NCBI RefSeq assembly: GCF_017873555.1
Contig: NZ_JAGGKE010000012.1
Location: 28,782 to 92,781, forward strand
Source of the DNA: Halorubrum trapanicum
GTDB lineage: Archaea > Halobacteriota > Halobacteria > Halobacteriales > Haloferacaceae
Length of the DNA: 64,000 bases
Direction: 5' to 3'
Shown: positions 53,428 through 61,790 of the stretch, one piece after another
Layout of the letters: each line of letters begins with the position of its first letter
Numbering within the stretch: position 1 is the first letter of the stretch
Notes under the pieces: generated by a model
Seen by the model: only the letters and a program-made list of their open reading frames with translations
Databases searched by the model: none
Told to the model about the DNA's origin: nothing
Position numbers and translations under genes: made by a program

Positions 53428-54425
53428 GCGACGCGACCAATACTGACGACCGTGTCGGCGTCCTCTTCGCGCTGCGCGACGAGCCGGCACTCGTCGCCCG
53501 CGCGGAGCGGCTCGGATACGAGAGCGCGTGGGCCGCGGAGGGACAGGGGAAGTCGGCGTTCGGCAAGTTGGAGCGCTGGGCGGTCCACACCGACCGGATC
53601 GGACTCGCGACCGGGATCGTCAACGTGTTCTCGCGGACGCCGGCCGCGATCGCGCAGGCGGTCGCGACGCTCGACGCGCACTCGGACGGACGGGCGATCC
53701 TCGGCCTCGGCGTCGCCCACCCGGGCGTTGTCGAGGGGTTCCACGGCGCCGAATTCGAGCGCCCCCTGCCACGGATGGCCGAGTACATCCAACTGGTTCG
53801 TCGGTACCTTCGGGGTGATCCGGAGGGATTCGACGGAGAGTTCTTCTCTCCGTCGCGGACCGCGTTCTGGGAGGCGTTCGAGCCCGAGCGCGCGTCGATC
53901 CCGATTTACAACGGCGCGTTGGGACCCGGTAACGTCCGGCTGACCGGACAGTTCGCAGACGGATGGGTGCCGAACCTCTACCCGGACTCGCGGTTCGAGG
54001 AGGCGAGGGGATGGCTCGCCGACGGCGCGGCGCGCGGCGACAGGGACCCGGCGGCGATCGACGTGGCGATGTACGTGTTGACCGCGGTCGACGAAGACCC
54101 GGATCGGGCGCGTCGGGCCGCGGCCGAGCACGTCGCCTACTATCTGCGCGACATCCCGGGCTACTACGATCGCGCCGCCGCGGAGGCGGGATTCGAGGAC
54201 GTGGTCGAGGCGGTCCGGGAGGCGCCTTCGACCGATGCCGGCGCGGAGCACGTCGCCGACGGGCTCCTCGATCGTCTCGCGGTCGTCGGAACTCCCGAGG
54301 AGGCACGGGCCCAGTTGGATCACCTTCGGGAGCTCGGCGTCGACCTCCCGATCGTCCGCGCCCCCGCCGGGAGCGACAGGGAGTGGGTGGAGCGGACACT
54401 GGAGGCGTTCGCGCCGTCGCGGTGA
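53424..54425 (+). CDS. LLM-class flavin-dependent oxidoreductase
   Basis: The 333-residue luciferase-like (F420/FMN) enzyme starts at GTG 53424. It has RVGVLFALRDEPALVARAERLGYESAWAAEG, TGIVNVFSRTPAAIAQAVATLDAHSDGRAILGLGVAHPGVV, YNGALGPGNVRLTGQFADGWVPNLYP and a C-terminal RLAVVGTPEEARAQLDHLRELGVD. It has the length and order of coenzyme F420-dependent methylene-tetrahydromethanopterin reductase-like proteins. It could be an oxygenase, as RutA is for uracil, or an F420-dependent reductase or dehydrogenase. Its position next to amide-hydrolysing enzymes is compatible with N-heterocycle breakdown. Confidence 0.82.
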   Translation: MSDATNTDDRVGVLFALRDEPALVARAERLGYESAWAAEGQGKSAFGKLERWAVHTDRIGLATGIVNVFSRTPAAIAQAVATLDAHSDGRAILGLGVAHPGVVEGFHGAEFERPLPRMAEYIQLVRRYLRGDPEGFDGEFFSPSRTAFWEAFEPERASIPIYNGALGPGNVRLTGQFADGWVPNLYPDSRFEEARGWLADGAARGDRDPAAIDVAMYVLTAVDEDPDRARRAAAEHVAYYLRDIPGYYDRAAAEAGFEDVVEAVREAPSTDAGAEHVADGLLDRLAVVGTPEEARAQLDHLRELGVDLPIVRAPAGSDREWVERTLEAFAPSR

Positions 54426-54524
54426 GTCGGTACCTCGTGTCGCCGCGTTGTGGTCAGCCGATCCGTGCGCCTCACCCCCACCCACAGAATTATGCGACTG
54501 CTCGTCATACTGGCATCTGTTACC

Positions 54525-55190
54525 ATGACAAAGCGTATCTGGGAGGATCTGCTCACCGAGCGCGACGAACAGGTCATCTCGGCGGCCGGCTATGACAAGG
54601 AAGGAGCGTCATCGTGGGAGTCCCGCGGAATGGGGACGAACCCAATGGTCCTAGTCATCGACATGCAGCGGCTCGTCGTCGGCGAAGACGAGCCGATTCT
54701 CGACGCGGTCGAGGAGTACCGCACCGCGATGGGCGAGATCGCGTGGGACGCGATCGACCACATCGCGCCGTTCCTCGAGTTCGCCCGAGGCCACGACGTC
54801 CCGGTCACGTACACTCGGGTTGTCCCGTCGAGCTACGATGATTCGGACCACGAGGATCTCGACATCGTCGACGCTGTCGCGCCAAAAGAGGGCGAGACCG
54901 TTATCGACAAGTCGTACGCCTCCGCCTTTTACGGGACCGACCTGCTCTCGCGGCTGGTCCGAGGGGGCCACGACTCCGTGATCATCGTCGGGAACTCCAC
55001 GAGCGGATGCGTCCGCGCGACCGCGATCGACGCGCAGCAGCACGGCTTTAACGTCGTGTTGCCACAGGAGTGTGTGTTCGACCGGATCGAGGCAAGCCAC
55101 AAGATCGCCCTGATGGACCTCTGGATGAAGTACGCCGAGGTGCTCGAACGCGACGAGGTGGAGTCGTGGGTGGAGGGGATCGGCGAATGA
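54525..55190 (+). CDS. isochorismatase-family cysteine hydrolase (amidase)
   Basis: The 221-residue protein has the family triad Asp46 (LVIDMQ), Lys129 (VIDKSYASAF) and Cys162 (NSTSGCVRATA). The 35-residue N-terminal extension and the closing SWVEGI region resemble N-carbamoylsarcosine amidase and maleamate amidase-type members. It hydrolyses an amide or carbamoyl group. ATG 54525 is chosen because it is the first ATG of the open frame next to the family extension (KRIWEDLLTERDEQV). The hydantoinase gene follows after 28 bases, so ring opening and deamidation are probably consecutive. Confidence 0.85.
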   Translation: MTKRIWEDLLTERDEQVISAAGYDKEGASSWESRGMGTNPMVLVIDMQRLVVGEDEPILDAVEEYRTAMGEIAWDAIDHIAPFLEFARGHDVPVTYTRVVPSSYDDSDHEDLDIVDAVAPKEGETVIDKSYASAFYGTDLLSRLVRGGHDSVIIVGNSTSGCVRATAIDAQQHGFNVVLPQECVFDRIEASHKIALMDLWMKYAEVLERDEVESWVEGIGE

Positions 55191-55218
55191 CCCCGAGCGA
55201 ACCGACGGAGGGAGCGCG

Positions 55219-56610
55219 ATGACACACGATCTCGTCATCGCGAACGGCACCGTCGTCACGCCAGAACTCGGCGCCTTCAAAGCCGATGTGGCCGCTGACG
55301 GCGACGAGATTGCGACGATCGCGAGTCCGGGAACCCTCTCCGGCGACCGCGTGATCGACGCCGAGGGGAACCACGTCCTCCCCGGTGCGATCGACCCGCA
55401 CACCCACCACGGGATCTACCGCGGGCTTGAGGCCGACGCCGAGACGGAGTCACGTTCCGACCTCGTCGGCGGCGTCACGACCATCGGGAACTACTTCCGG
55501 CGAGGTGGCTCCTACGAGGAGATCATGGACGGCTACTTCGCCGAGGCCGAGCCGAACTACTACCACGACTACTTCTTCTCGCTGGGGCTGCTCTCCTTCG
55601 AGCACATCGAGGAGATCCCGTACATCGTCGAGGAGCTGGGGATTACGTCGTTCAAGTGGTACAAGAACTACAAGGACGTCGCGCCCGAGAAGTTCGGCAC
55701 CGATTCGGAGATGCACGACGACTGGGCGGACGCGTTCATTCAGGCGCTCGCGGCACAGGACGCGTCCACGACGCTCGGCCACCACTCCGAGAACATGGAG
55801 ATCACGAGCGCGCTCGGCGACAATCCGTACCTCGACTCCGCGGTCGACGACGACCAGGAGTACCGCGGTTACGACGTGTTGGTCGACCAGTTCCCGGACT
55901 ACGCGGAGGCACAGAGCATGACCGCGAGCGGCTCGCTGGCCCGGCAACACGACTACGACGACAGCTTCTACGCGGTCCACATCTCGGCGGGACGGACCGC
56001 CGACGAGCTGGCGATGCTCCACGAAGCGGGGTGGGAGATCACTGGTGAGACGTGTACCCACTACCTGACGCTGACTGCGGACGAGTGCGACGAGCGCCAC
56101 AACGTCAACCCGCCGGTGCGGTCGAAAGCAGACCAAGAGACGCTGTGGGAGCGGGTCGCCGACGGCACGATCTCCTGTATCGGCACGGACCACTGCGCGA
56201 ACCTGCGCGACGACAAGGTCGGCGAGGACGTGCCCGACAGCCTCCCTGGGTTCCCCTCGTCCGCGACGATGCTCCCGCTGATCCTCTCGGAGGGGGTCCA
56301 CGAGGGGCGAATTTCCCTGGAACGGGCGGTCGAGGTGACCTCGACGAACACTGCGAAAGCGTTCGATATATATCCGAAGAAGGGCTCGATTCAAGTCGGA
56401 ACCGACGCAGACTTGACGGTCGTCGACCTCGACGAGACGAAGACGGTGACCCCGGAGCTGCTCCGCAGCGGCGCGGACTACTCCCCGTACGAGGGGCGCG
56501 AGGTGACCGGCTGGCCGACGCACACGGTCGTCCGCGGCCAAGTTGCCTACGAGGAGGGCGAAATCGTCGGTGAGCCCGGACACGGGACCCACATCGATCG
56601 GCCGATCTGA
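55219..56610 (+). CDS. dihydropyrimidinase/hydantoinase-family cyclic amidohydrolase
   Basis: The 463-residue protein shows a complete binuclear metal site: PGAIDPHTHHG (HxH), carboxylated Lys in ITSFKWYKNYKD, TLGHHSENME, YAVHISAG and CIGTDHCA (catalytic Asp). NPPVRSKADQ and the terminal beta-sandwich ADLTVVDLDETKTV fit D-hydantoinases and dihydropyrimidinases. These open cyclic ureides or imides; several family members act on maleimide or succinimide. The SFKWYKNYKD segment differs from the usual FMAYK, so the substrate may be unusual. It is in the middle of the rightward operon. Confidence 0.86.
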   Translation: MTHDLVIANGTVVTPELGAFKADVAADGDEIATIASPGTLSGDRVIDAEGNHVLPGAIDPHTHHGIYRGLEADAETESRSDLVGGVTTIGNYFRRGGSYEEIMDGYFAEAEPNYYHDYFFSLGLLSFEHIEEIPYIVEELGITSFKWYKNYKDVAPEKFGTDSEMHDDWADAFIQALAAQDASTTLGHHSENMEITSALGDNPYLDSAVDDDQEYRGYDVLVDQFPDYAEAQSMTASGSLARQHDYDDSFYAVHISAGRTADELAMLHEAGWEITGETCTHYLTLTADECDERHNVNPPVRSKADQETLWERVADGTISCIGTDHCANLRDDKVGEDVPDSLPGFPSSATMLPLILSEGVHEGRISLERAVEVTSTNTAKAFDIYPKKGSIQVGTDADLTVVDLDETKTVTPELLRSGADYSPYEGREVTGWPTHTVVRGQVAYEEGEIVGEPGHGTHIDRPI

Positions 56611-56737
56611 CCGCAGTGACCACAGCGCAAACGCGAGCCGTAGCTAACGTGAACATGACAGGACACAGCACCCGAACGGCGACGGACCGAACAGCACGCA
56701 CCGCACACGGCGGTGTCGAGATACCGGCGAGGCACAC

Positions 56738-57997
56738 ATGAGCCGCGACACGGCCACCGACGGTGGGTCTGCCGACGAGGACGCACCGGTGGGCGATAAC
56801 TCCGCCGCCGGCCCGCTCGACGGCGTGACCGTGATCGAGGCCGGATCGATGATCTCGATCGGGACGGTGGGTCGGCTGCTCGCGGACTTCGGTGCGGAAG
56901 TGATCAAGGTCGAGCACCCGGAGACCGGCGACCACCTGCGGCACTTCGGCCCGCAGAAGGAGGGCGTCGGACTCTGGTGGAAGTACCTCGGCCGCAACAA
57001 GCGGTCGGTGACACTCGACATCTCCACGGAGGAGGGAAAAGTCGTCTTCGAGGACCTGGTTGCTGAGGCCGACGCGCTTATCGAGAATTTCCGACCAGGA
57101 ACCTTAGAGCGCTGGGGGCTCGGCTACGACCGTCTCTCAGATCTCAATCCCGGACTCGTGATGCTCCGGGTAAGCGGGTTCGGACAGACGGGACCGTACA
57201 GCGACCGTCCCGGGTTCGGGACACTCGCCGAGGCAATGTCCGGATTCGCGTATCTCAACGGCTACCCCGATCAGGAACCGCTGTTACCCCCGACCGGGCT
57301 GGCGGACGGGATCGCGGCGATGTTCTCCACGATGGCGGTCGCGTTCGCGCTGTACAGCCGCGACGCGAACGACGGGACCGGCCAGTACATCGATACGAGT
57401 CTCATCGAACCGATCTTCTCGCTTATTGGTCCGCAGCCGCTCCGCTACCAGCAGCTCGACGAGATCGAGAAACGGTCGGGGAACCGCTCGACGTCGTCCG
57501 CCCCCCGAAACGTCTACGAGACGGGCGACGGGCGGGCGGTCGCCATCTCGGCGAGCGCACAGCCGGTCGCGATGCGGGTGTTCGACGCGATCGAGCGACC
57601 GGACCTGAAGGAAGACCCGCGCTTCGCAGACAACGAGCAGCGGCTGGAGAACGTCGAGGAGCTCGACGCGATCATCCAAGACTGGATAGGCGACCACTCC
57701 CGCGAGGAAGTCATCGACCGCTTCGAAGAGCACGAGGCGACGATCGCGCCGATCTACAACGTCGAGGACATCCTCGCAGACGAGCATTACCAGGCCCGCG
57801 AGGCGGTCGTGGAGGTCCCTGACGACCAGCTCGGCGCCGGCGCGGTACAAGGCGTCGTGCCGCGCTTCTCGGAGACGCCGGGGGAAATCTCGCATCTCGG
57901 TCCGCAGCTCGGCGCCCACAACGAAGAGGTGTACGGCGAACGCCTGTCGTACGACGACGAGACGCTTGCCGAGCTCGACTCGGAGGGCGTGATATGA
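56738..57997 (+). CDS. family III CoA-transferase (CaiB/BaiF)
   Basis: The 419-residue protein has GVTVIEAGSMISIGTVGRLLADFGAEVIKVEHPETGD, LDISTEEGKVVFEDLV, LIENFRPGTLERWGLGYD and SGFGQTGPYSDRPGFGTLAEAMSG. The catalytic Asp lies in TGLADGIAAMFSTMA. It moves CoA from an acyl-CoA to a carboxylic acid. The first 25 residues are an acidic leader. Its stop overlaps the lyase start (ATGA at 57994), so the CoA ester it makes probably feeds the HMG-CoA-lyase-like enzyme, as in citramalate/itaconate-type breakdown. Confidence 0.86.
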   Translation: MSRDTATDGGSADEDAPVGDNSAAGPLDGVTVIEAGSMISIGTVGRLLADFGAEVIKVEHPETGDHLRHFGPQKEGVGLWWKYLGRNKRSVTLDISTEEGKVVFEDLVAEADALIENFRPGTLERWGLGYDRLSDLNPGLVMLRVSGFGQTGPYSDRPGFGTLAEAMSGFAYLNGYPDQEPLLPPTGLADGIAAMFSTMAVAFALYSRDANDGTGQYIDTSLIEPIFSLIGPQPLRYQQLDEIEKRSGNRSTSSAPRNVYETGDGRAVAISASAQPVAMRVFDAIERPDLKEDPRFADNEQRLENVEELDAIIQDWIGDHSREEVIDRFEEHEATIAPIYNVEDILADEHYQAREAVVEVPDDQLGAGAVQGVVPRFSETPGEISHLGPQLGAHNEEVYGERLSYDDETLAELDSEGVI

Positions 57998-58938
57998 TCG
58001 AGTACCCCTCGGAGGTGACCCTCGTCGAGATGCTGCCGCGCGACGGGTTCCAGCGCCTCGACGAGTTCGTCCCGACAGACGAGAAGGTCGCGATCATCGA
58101 CGCCCTCTCCGAGACCGGGGTCGACGAGATCGAGATCACCTCTTTCACTCACCCGAAGGCGGTCCCGACGCTGCGGGACGCGGACGAGGTCGCCCAACGC
58201 ATCGAGCGCCACGACGACGTGACGTACCGCGCGTTGGTGCCGAACGCGATCGGGATGGAGCGGGCGATCGATGCCGGCGTCGACAAGGTCAACGCCTTGG
58301 TCACCGTGAGCGAGACGTACAGCGAGCACAACCAGAACATGACGGTCGAGGAGATCCTCGAGGGGGTCGAAGAGATCGTCGAGATGGCCGACGGAACGGG
58401 TATCGAGGTCGAGGCCGGGATGGGAACGAGCTTCTACTGCCCGTACGAGGGGAAGATCCCCATGGAAGACACGCTGTCGGTCGTCGACCGTGTCGTCGAC
58501 GCCGGTGTCGACGAGGTGACGCTCGCGACGACGATGGGACTCGCCGACCCGGTCGAGATCGAAGAGATGTACACGGCGGTGTTCGACCGTCACCCCGACC
58601 TGGACGCGGGGCTGCACCTCCACGACACGAACGGGATGAGCCTCGCGAACACCCTCGTCGCGATGCAGTGCGGTGTCGACCGGTTCGACGCATCCCACTG
58701 CGGGCTCGGCGGCGGCGTCGTCCTGCCGGACGGACTCGGCGGCGTCGGCAACACCCCGACGGAGGATCTCGTCCAAATGTTGAGTAAAATGGGACTCGAA
58801 ACGAACGCGGACTTCGAACGCGTCGAGTCGGTCGCTCACGAGGTCGCCGACCGACTCGATCTGGGGGCGACGAGCCACGTCCTGCTGGGCGGGACCGTCG
58901 ACCGCGTGTTAGCGACCGTCGCGGAGGACAACACATGA
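57994..58938 (+). CDS. HMG-CoA-lyase-like protein without the canonical catalytic Cys
   Basis: The 314-residue TIM-barrel protein has VEMLPRDGFQ (Arg-Asp of the metal/substrate site), SFTHPKAVPTL, LHLHDTNG (HxH metal ligands) and a closing NTPTEDLVQMLSKMG. In HMG-CoA lyases the active-site loop reads GLGGCPYAxG. Here it is GLGGGVVLPDG, with Gly241 where the Cys should be. The enzyme is therefore probably a lyase for another 3-hydroxyacyl-CoA, for example a citramalyl- or malyl-type CoA, or a modified aldolase. Overlapping stops and starts tie it to the CoA-transferase and the hydro-lyase. Confidence 0.83.
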   Translation: MIEYPSEVTLVEMLPRDGFQRLDEFVPTDEKVAIIDALSETGVDEIEITSFTHPKAVPTLRDADEVAQRIERHDDVTYRALVPNAIGMERAIDAGVDKVNALVTVSETYSEHNQNMTVEEILEGVEEIVEMADGTGIEVEAGMGTSFYCPYEGKIPMEDTLSVVDRVVDAGVDEVTLATTMGLADPVEIEEMYTAVFDRHPDLDAGLHLHDTNGMSLANTLVAMQCGVDRFDASHCGLGGGVVLPDGLGGVGNTPTEDLVQMLSKMGLETNADFERVESVAHEVADRLDLGATSHVLLGGTVDRVLATVAEDNT

Positions 58939-60248
58939 CTGGCAAAACCATCTCGGAAAAGCTACTGTCGGAAAAATCGGGACAAGACGTACGGGCCGGT
59001 GACTACGTGGAGGCCGAGGTCGACGTGATGATGACCCACGACGTGACGGGACCGCTGACATTCGAGGTCTTCGAGGCCGTGACGGGTGATGACCCGGAGC
59101 TCGTCGACCCGGACAACACTGTCATCACGATCGATCACCACGCGCCGGCCGACGGCGTCGAGGCCGCGAACAACCATAACCTTGTTCGGGAGTTCGCGGA
59201 CGAGTACGGCGCACAGCAGTACGACGTTGGCGACGGTATCTGTCACCAAGTGCTCGTCGAGGAGGGGTTCGTCTCCCCGGGCGATCTAGTGATCGGTGCG
59301 GACTCACACTCGACCACGTTCGGCGGCCTCGGCGGCTTCGGCACCGGCGTCGGCTCCACCGACCTCGGGACAGCGTTCGCGACTGGGGAGCTGTGGTTCC
59401 GGGTACCGGAGACGCTCCGGTTCGAGGTCGAGGGGGAGCTCCCCGACGGGGTGTACGCAAAAGACCTCATCCTGAAGTTCATCGGCGACGTGGGATTCGA
59501 CGGCTGTACGTACAAGACCGCCGAGTACGGTGGCTCAGCGGTCGAGGCGCTGCCGATCCACGAGCGGCTCGTCCTCTCGAACATGGCGATTGAGATGGGG
59601 GGGAAGGCCGGCATCGTCGCGCCCGACGAGCGAACCGTCGACTTCCTTGCGGCACAGACCGGAGAACGGCCCGAGATACCGGCGTACACGCAGCCCGACG
59701 ACGACGCCGACTACGAGGCGGTCTACACCTACCAGGCCGAGTCGCTCTCGCCGCAGGTGTCGACCCCGTCGAACCCAGAGAACGCGGTTCCCGTCGACGA
59801 GGTCGTCGGCACGGACATCGACCAGCTGTTCGTCGGGACGTGTACGAACGGGCGGTACGAGGATATCCGGATCGTCGCGGACATCATCGAGGGCGAGCGG
59901 CTCGCCCCGGACACGCGGATGGTCGTGGTCCCGGCATCGCGGTCGGTGTACAAACAGATGATGGACACCGGCGTGATGGAGACGTTCGTCGACGCGGGCG
60001 CCATCGTCCAGAGCGCCGGCTGCGGCTCCTGCTTCGGGACGCACCAGGGCGTGTTGGGTGACGGCGACGTCTGCCTCGCCACGGCGAACCGCAACTTCCC
60101 GGGCCGAGAGGGGTCGATGAAAAGCGAGGTGTACCTCGCCAGCCCTGCGACGGTGGGCGCGTCGGCGCTGTACGGCGAGATCACCGACCCGCGGGAGGTC
60201 GAGCTGAACCGCTACGACGACTACGTCCTCGAGGGGGTGAGCGCGTGA
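58935..60248 (+). CDS. aconitase-family hydro-lyase large subunit (LeuC-like)
   Basis: The 437-residue protein has the substrate and Fe-S signature of isopropylmalate/homoaconitate/dimethylmalate dehydratases: IDHHAPADGVEAANNH, IGADSHSTTFGGLGGFGTGVGSTD, YKTAEYGGSAVEALPIHERLVLSNMAIEMGGKAG, and the [4Fe-4S] Cys residues in GTCTNGR and SAGCGSCFG. It overlaps the preceding and following genes by 4 bases each. Genomic context is catabolic, with no leucine-biosynthesis genes, so hydration of a maleate/citraconate-type diacid (or the reverse) is more likely than isopropylmalate isomerisation. Confidence 0.86.
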   Translation: MTGKTISEKLLSEKSGQDVRAGDYVEAEVDVMMTHDVTGPLTFEVFEAVTGDDPELVDPDNTVITIDHHAPADGVEAANNHNLVREFADEYGAQQYDVGDGICHQVLVEEGFVSPGDLVIGADSHSTTFGGLGGFGTGVGSTDLGTAFATGELWFRVPETLRFEVEGELPDGVYAKDLILKFIGDVGFDGCTYKTAEYGGSAVEALPIHERLVLSNMAIEMGGKAGIVAPDERTVDFLAAQTGERPEIPAYTQPDDDADYEAVYTYQAESLSPQVSTPSNPENAVPVDEVVGTDIDQLFVGTCTNGRYEDIRIVADIIEGERLAPDTRMVVVPASRSVYKQMMDTGVMETFVDAGAIVQSAGCGSCFGTHQGVLGDGDVCLATANRNFPGREGSMKSEVYLASPATVGASALYGEITDPREVELNRYDDYVLEGVSA

Positions 60249-60772
60249 CAGACCCCGATGCGAGCCGCGACATCGACACGACCGAGCCCGGTCGAGCGTG
60301 GACGTTCGGCGACGACATCGATACCGACCAGATCATCCCGTCGCGGTTCCTCGTCTCTAGCGACCCGGCAGAGCTCGGCGAGCACGCGTTTAACGACCTC
60401 CGGTCAGAGTTCGCTTCGGACGTTTCTGACGGCGACTTCGTCGTGGGCGGGCACAACTTTGGGAGCGGCTCCTCTCGCGAGCACGCTCCGCTCTCGCTTT
60501 TGGGTGCGGGGATCGACGGGGTCGTCGCACAGTCGTTCGCCCGAATCTTCTTCCGGAACGGGATCAATCTTGGGCTCCCCGTGTTGATCTGTCCGGATGC
60601 CGATCGGATCGACGACGGCGACGCGATCAGTCTCCGACTCACCGAGGGAACCGTTATCAACCACACTGCGGACGAGCGATACGACGCGGACCCGCTGCCG
60701 GAGTTCTTACAGACGCTCGTCGACCGCGGCGGGCTCAAACCGTATACGCGAGCGAAGCTCGGCACCGAGTGA
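60245..60772 (+). CDS. aconitase-family hydro-lyase small subunit (LeuD-like)
   Basis: The 175-residue swivelling-domain protein has WTFGDDIDTDQIIPSRF, GGHNFGSGSSREHAPLSLLGAGIDGVVAQSFARIFFRNGINLGLPVL and the closing GGLKPYTRAKL. GSGSSREHAP is the conserved substrate-recognition loop. It forms a heterodimer (or heterotetramer) with the large subunit. It is the last gene of the rightward operon. A GCGCCG/CGGCGC hairpin at 60788-60807 follows the stop. Confidence 0.86.
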   Translation: MTDPDASRDIDTTEPGRAWTFGDDIDTDQIIPSRFLVSSDPAELGEHAFNDLRSEFASDVSDGDFVVGGHNFGSGSSREHAPLSLLGAGIDGVVAQSFARIFFRNGINLGLPVLICPDADRIDDGDAISLRLTEGTVINHTADERYDADPLPEFLQTLVDRGGLKPYTRAKLGTE

Positions 60773-60939
60773 GCCAACCGCGGCGACGCGCCGCTCCTCG
60801 GCGGCGCAGTCGATCTGCTGTGCGCGTTACGTTTGGTGTGATCTGTTGAATCCGCAGACGGCGGCGTGATAGCGTCGCTCTGAAAGTGGAACCGAAGTGG
60901 AAGAGCCGAAGTGTCTGGAGCAATGTCGTAACTGCGGGC

Positions 60940-61194
60940 GAAATACCAGATGGCGTGGGCTTGTAACAACGTTTCCACGGTCGGTGGATCGACCCGGCTA
61001 AAACAGTTTAAAAACGAAGATGTTTGTCGTTCTACCTTTCTAATGACATGTTCGACAGAATTTCTGAAGCCATGTTGTTCGACGCGGTAGCTGTAGTTTT
61101 CGCGGCGAAGCCTACCGATCAGATCGTCTGCGTCATCGACGAGAAACAGAGTCTTCGATGTCGTGTTTCTCAGCTAATTCAGTGAGAAACTCTC
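60940..61194 (-). pseudogene. C-terminal half of an IS6-like transposase (element B)
   Basis: On the minus strand from 61194 the sequence reads REFLTELAEKHDIED. After a 1-base frameshift it continues LFLVDDADDLIGRLRRENYS, VEQHGFRNSVEHVIRKVERQ and SSFLNCFSRVDPPTVETLLQ, the C-terminal part of the haloarchaeal IS6 transposase. The N-terminal half of the same gene is found at 63401-63770; the two halves are separated by insertion of element A. The exact left end is unclear (about 60900-60950). Bases 60808-60930 hold no other gene. Confidence 0.65.
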
Positions 61195-61239
61195 GGTCGC
61201 GTAAGGTTAGCGGATGACGCGTTCGACTTCAGAGTGCTT

Positions 61240-61644
61240 ATGACCGAAATCGAACGCCTCAGGGAACGTATCGTGTGGATCGACTCGTCGTTTGTAGAGC
61301 GAGATCGAACGCCACGCTGGGCGATTGAAGGGAAAAATTCGCTATCACTTGGCCGGTATATCCCTTCGAGAGGTAAGTAAATTTCTTGAACAATATGGGA
61401 TCGATCGGAGTCACATCGCTGTTCACAACTGAGTTCATAAAGCCAATCTACAGTCGATCTCGATTGTCTCTGAGAATCAACTTGCGGTTGACGAAAAGAT
61501 GAGCCGCCTCCACGACCAGAAGTTCTGGCTGTACGGCGCGGTTGATCCGCATACGAACAAAATCCCCCGTGAGCCTCTATCCGACCACAAATAAGCAAAC
61601 AACGTGATAGTTTTTGACCGAGTTACACCGGCGCTATCAGCTAA
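61240..61644 (+). pseudogene. N-terminal half of the IS6-like transposase of element A
   Basis: From ATG 61240 the sequence encodes MTEIERLRERIVWIDSSFVE and RDRTPRWAIEGK, shifts frame in a run of A residues near 61334, and continues IRYHLAGISLREVSKFLEQY and HIAVHN. A TGA replaces the usual Trp (about 61431), followed by VHKANLQSISIVSENQLAVD and FWLYGAVDPHTNKI. Further stops occur before FLTELHRRYQL. At least three lesions make it inactive. The reading resumes at 63164 after the TnpB insertion. Confidence 0.75.
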
Positions 61645-61790
61645 TTGACATCCTCCACCGCCTGAAGGCGGAGGACTCCCGAGGTTGGGACATTAGGGTT
61701 TGCAGTCCACCACCTCTGTCCGAGGTTGGAATCCTCGGGAGAGGTCATAGAGGTGGACTGCTGGCTGTGCCAACCAGCCGGTACTCCTAT
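61645..61790 (-). ncRNA. predicted omega-RNA (reRNA) at the tnpB 3' end
   Basis: TnpB guide RNAs overlap the 3' end of tnpB and run through the right end, with the guide taken from flanking DNA. Here the 3' end would include the hairpin CCGCC-TTCA-GGCGG (complement of 61658-61671) and end in GATGTCAA at 61645. The guide would begin TTAGCTGATAGCGCC (complement of 61630-61644). The 5' limit is a guess. Confidence 0.5.

Noticed and set aside
58935..60772. Leucine-biosynthesis LeuCD
   Set aside because: Fold and motifs fit, but no other leucine genes are near, and the pair is translationally coupled to a CoA-transferase and a lyase in a catabolic operon; a diacid hydro-lyase is more likely.
60788..60807. 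GCGCCG/CGGCGC hairpin after the LeuD-like gene as a terminator
   Set aside because: Archaeal termination depends mainly on T-rich tracts and none follows; the hairpin may be chance in GC-rich DNA.
60181..60978. Minus-strand reading of 265 codons overlapping the LeuD-like gene
   Set aside because: Only its first residues (ETLLQAHAIW) belong to the IS6 transposase remnant; the rest is antisense to the hydro-lyase small subunit.
61645..61651. TTGACAT read as a bacterial -35 box
   Set aside because: The organism is archaeal, and this is the terminal sequence of the TnpB element right end.
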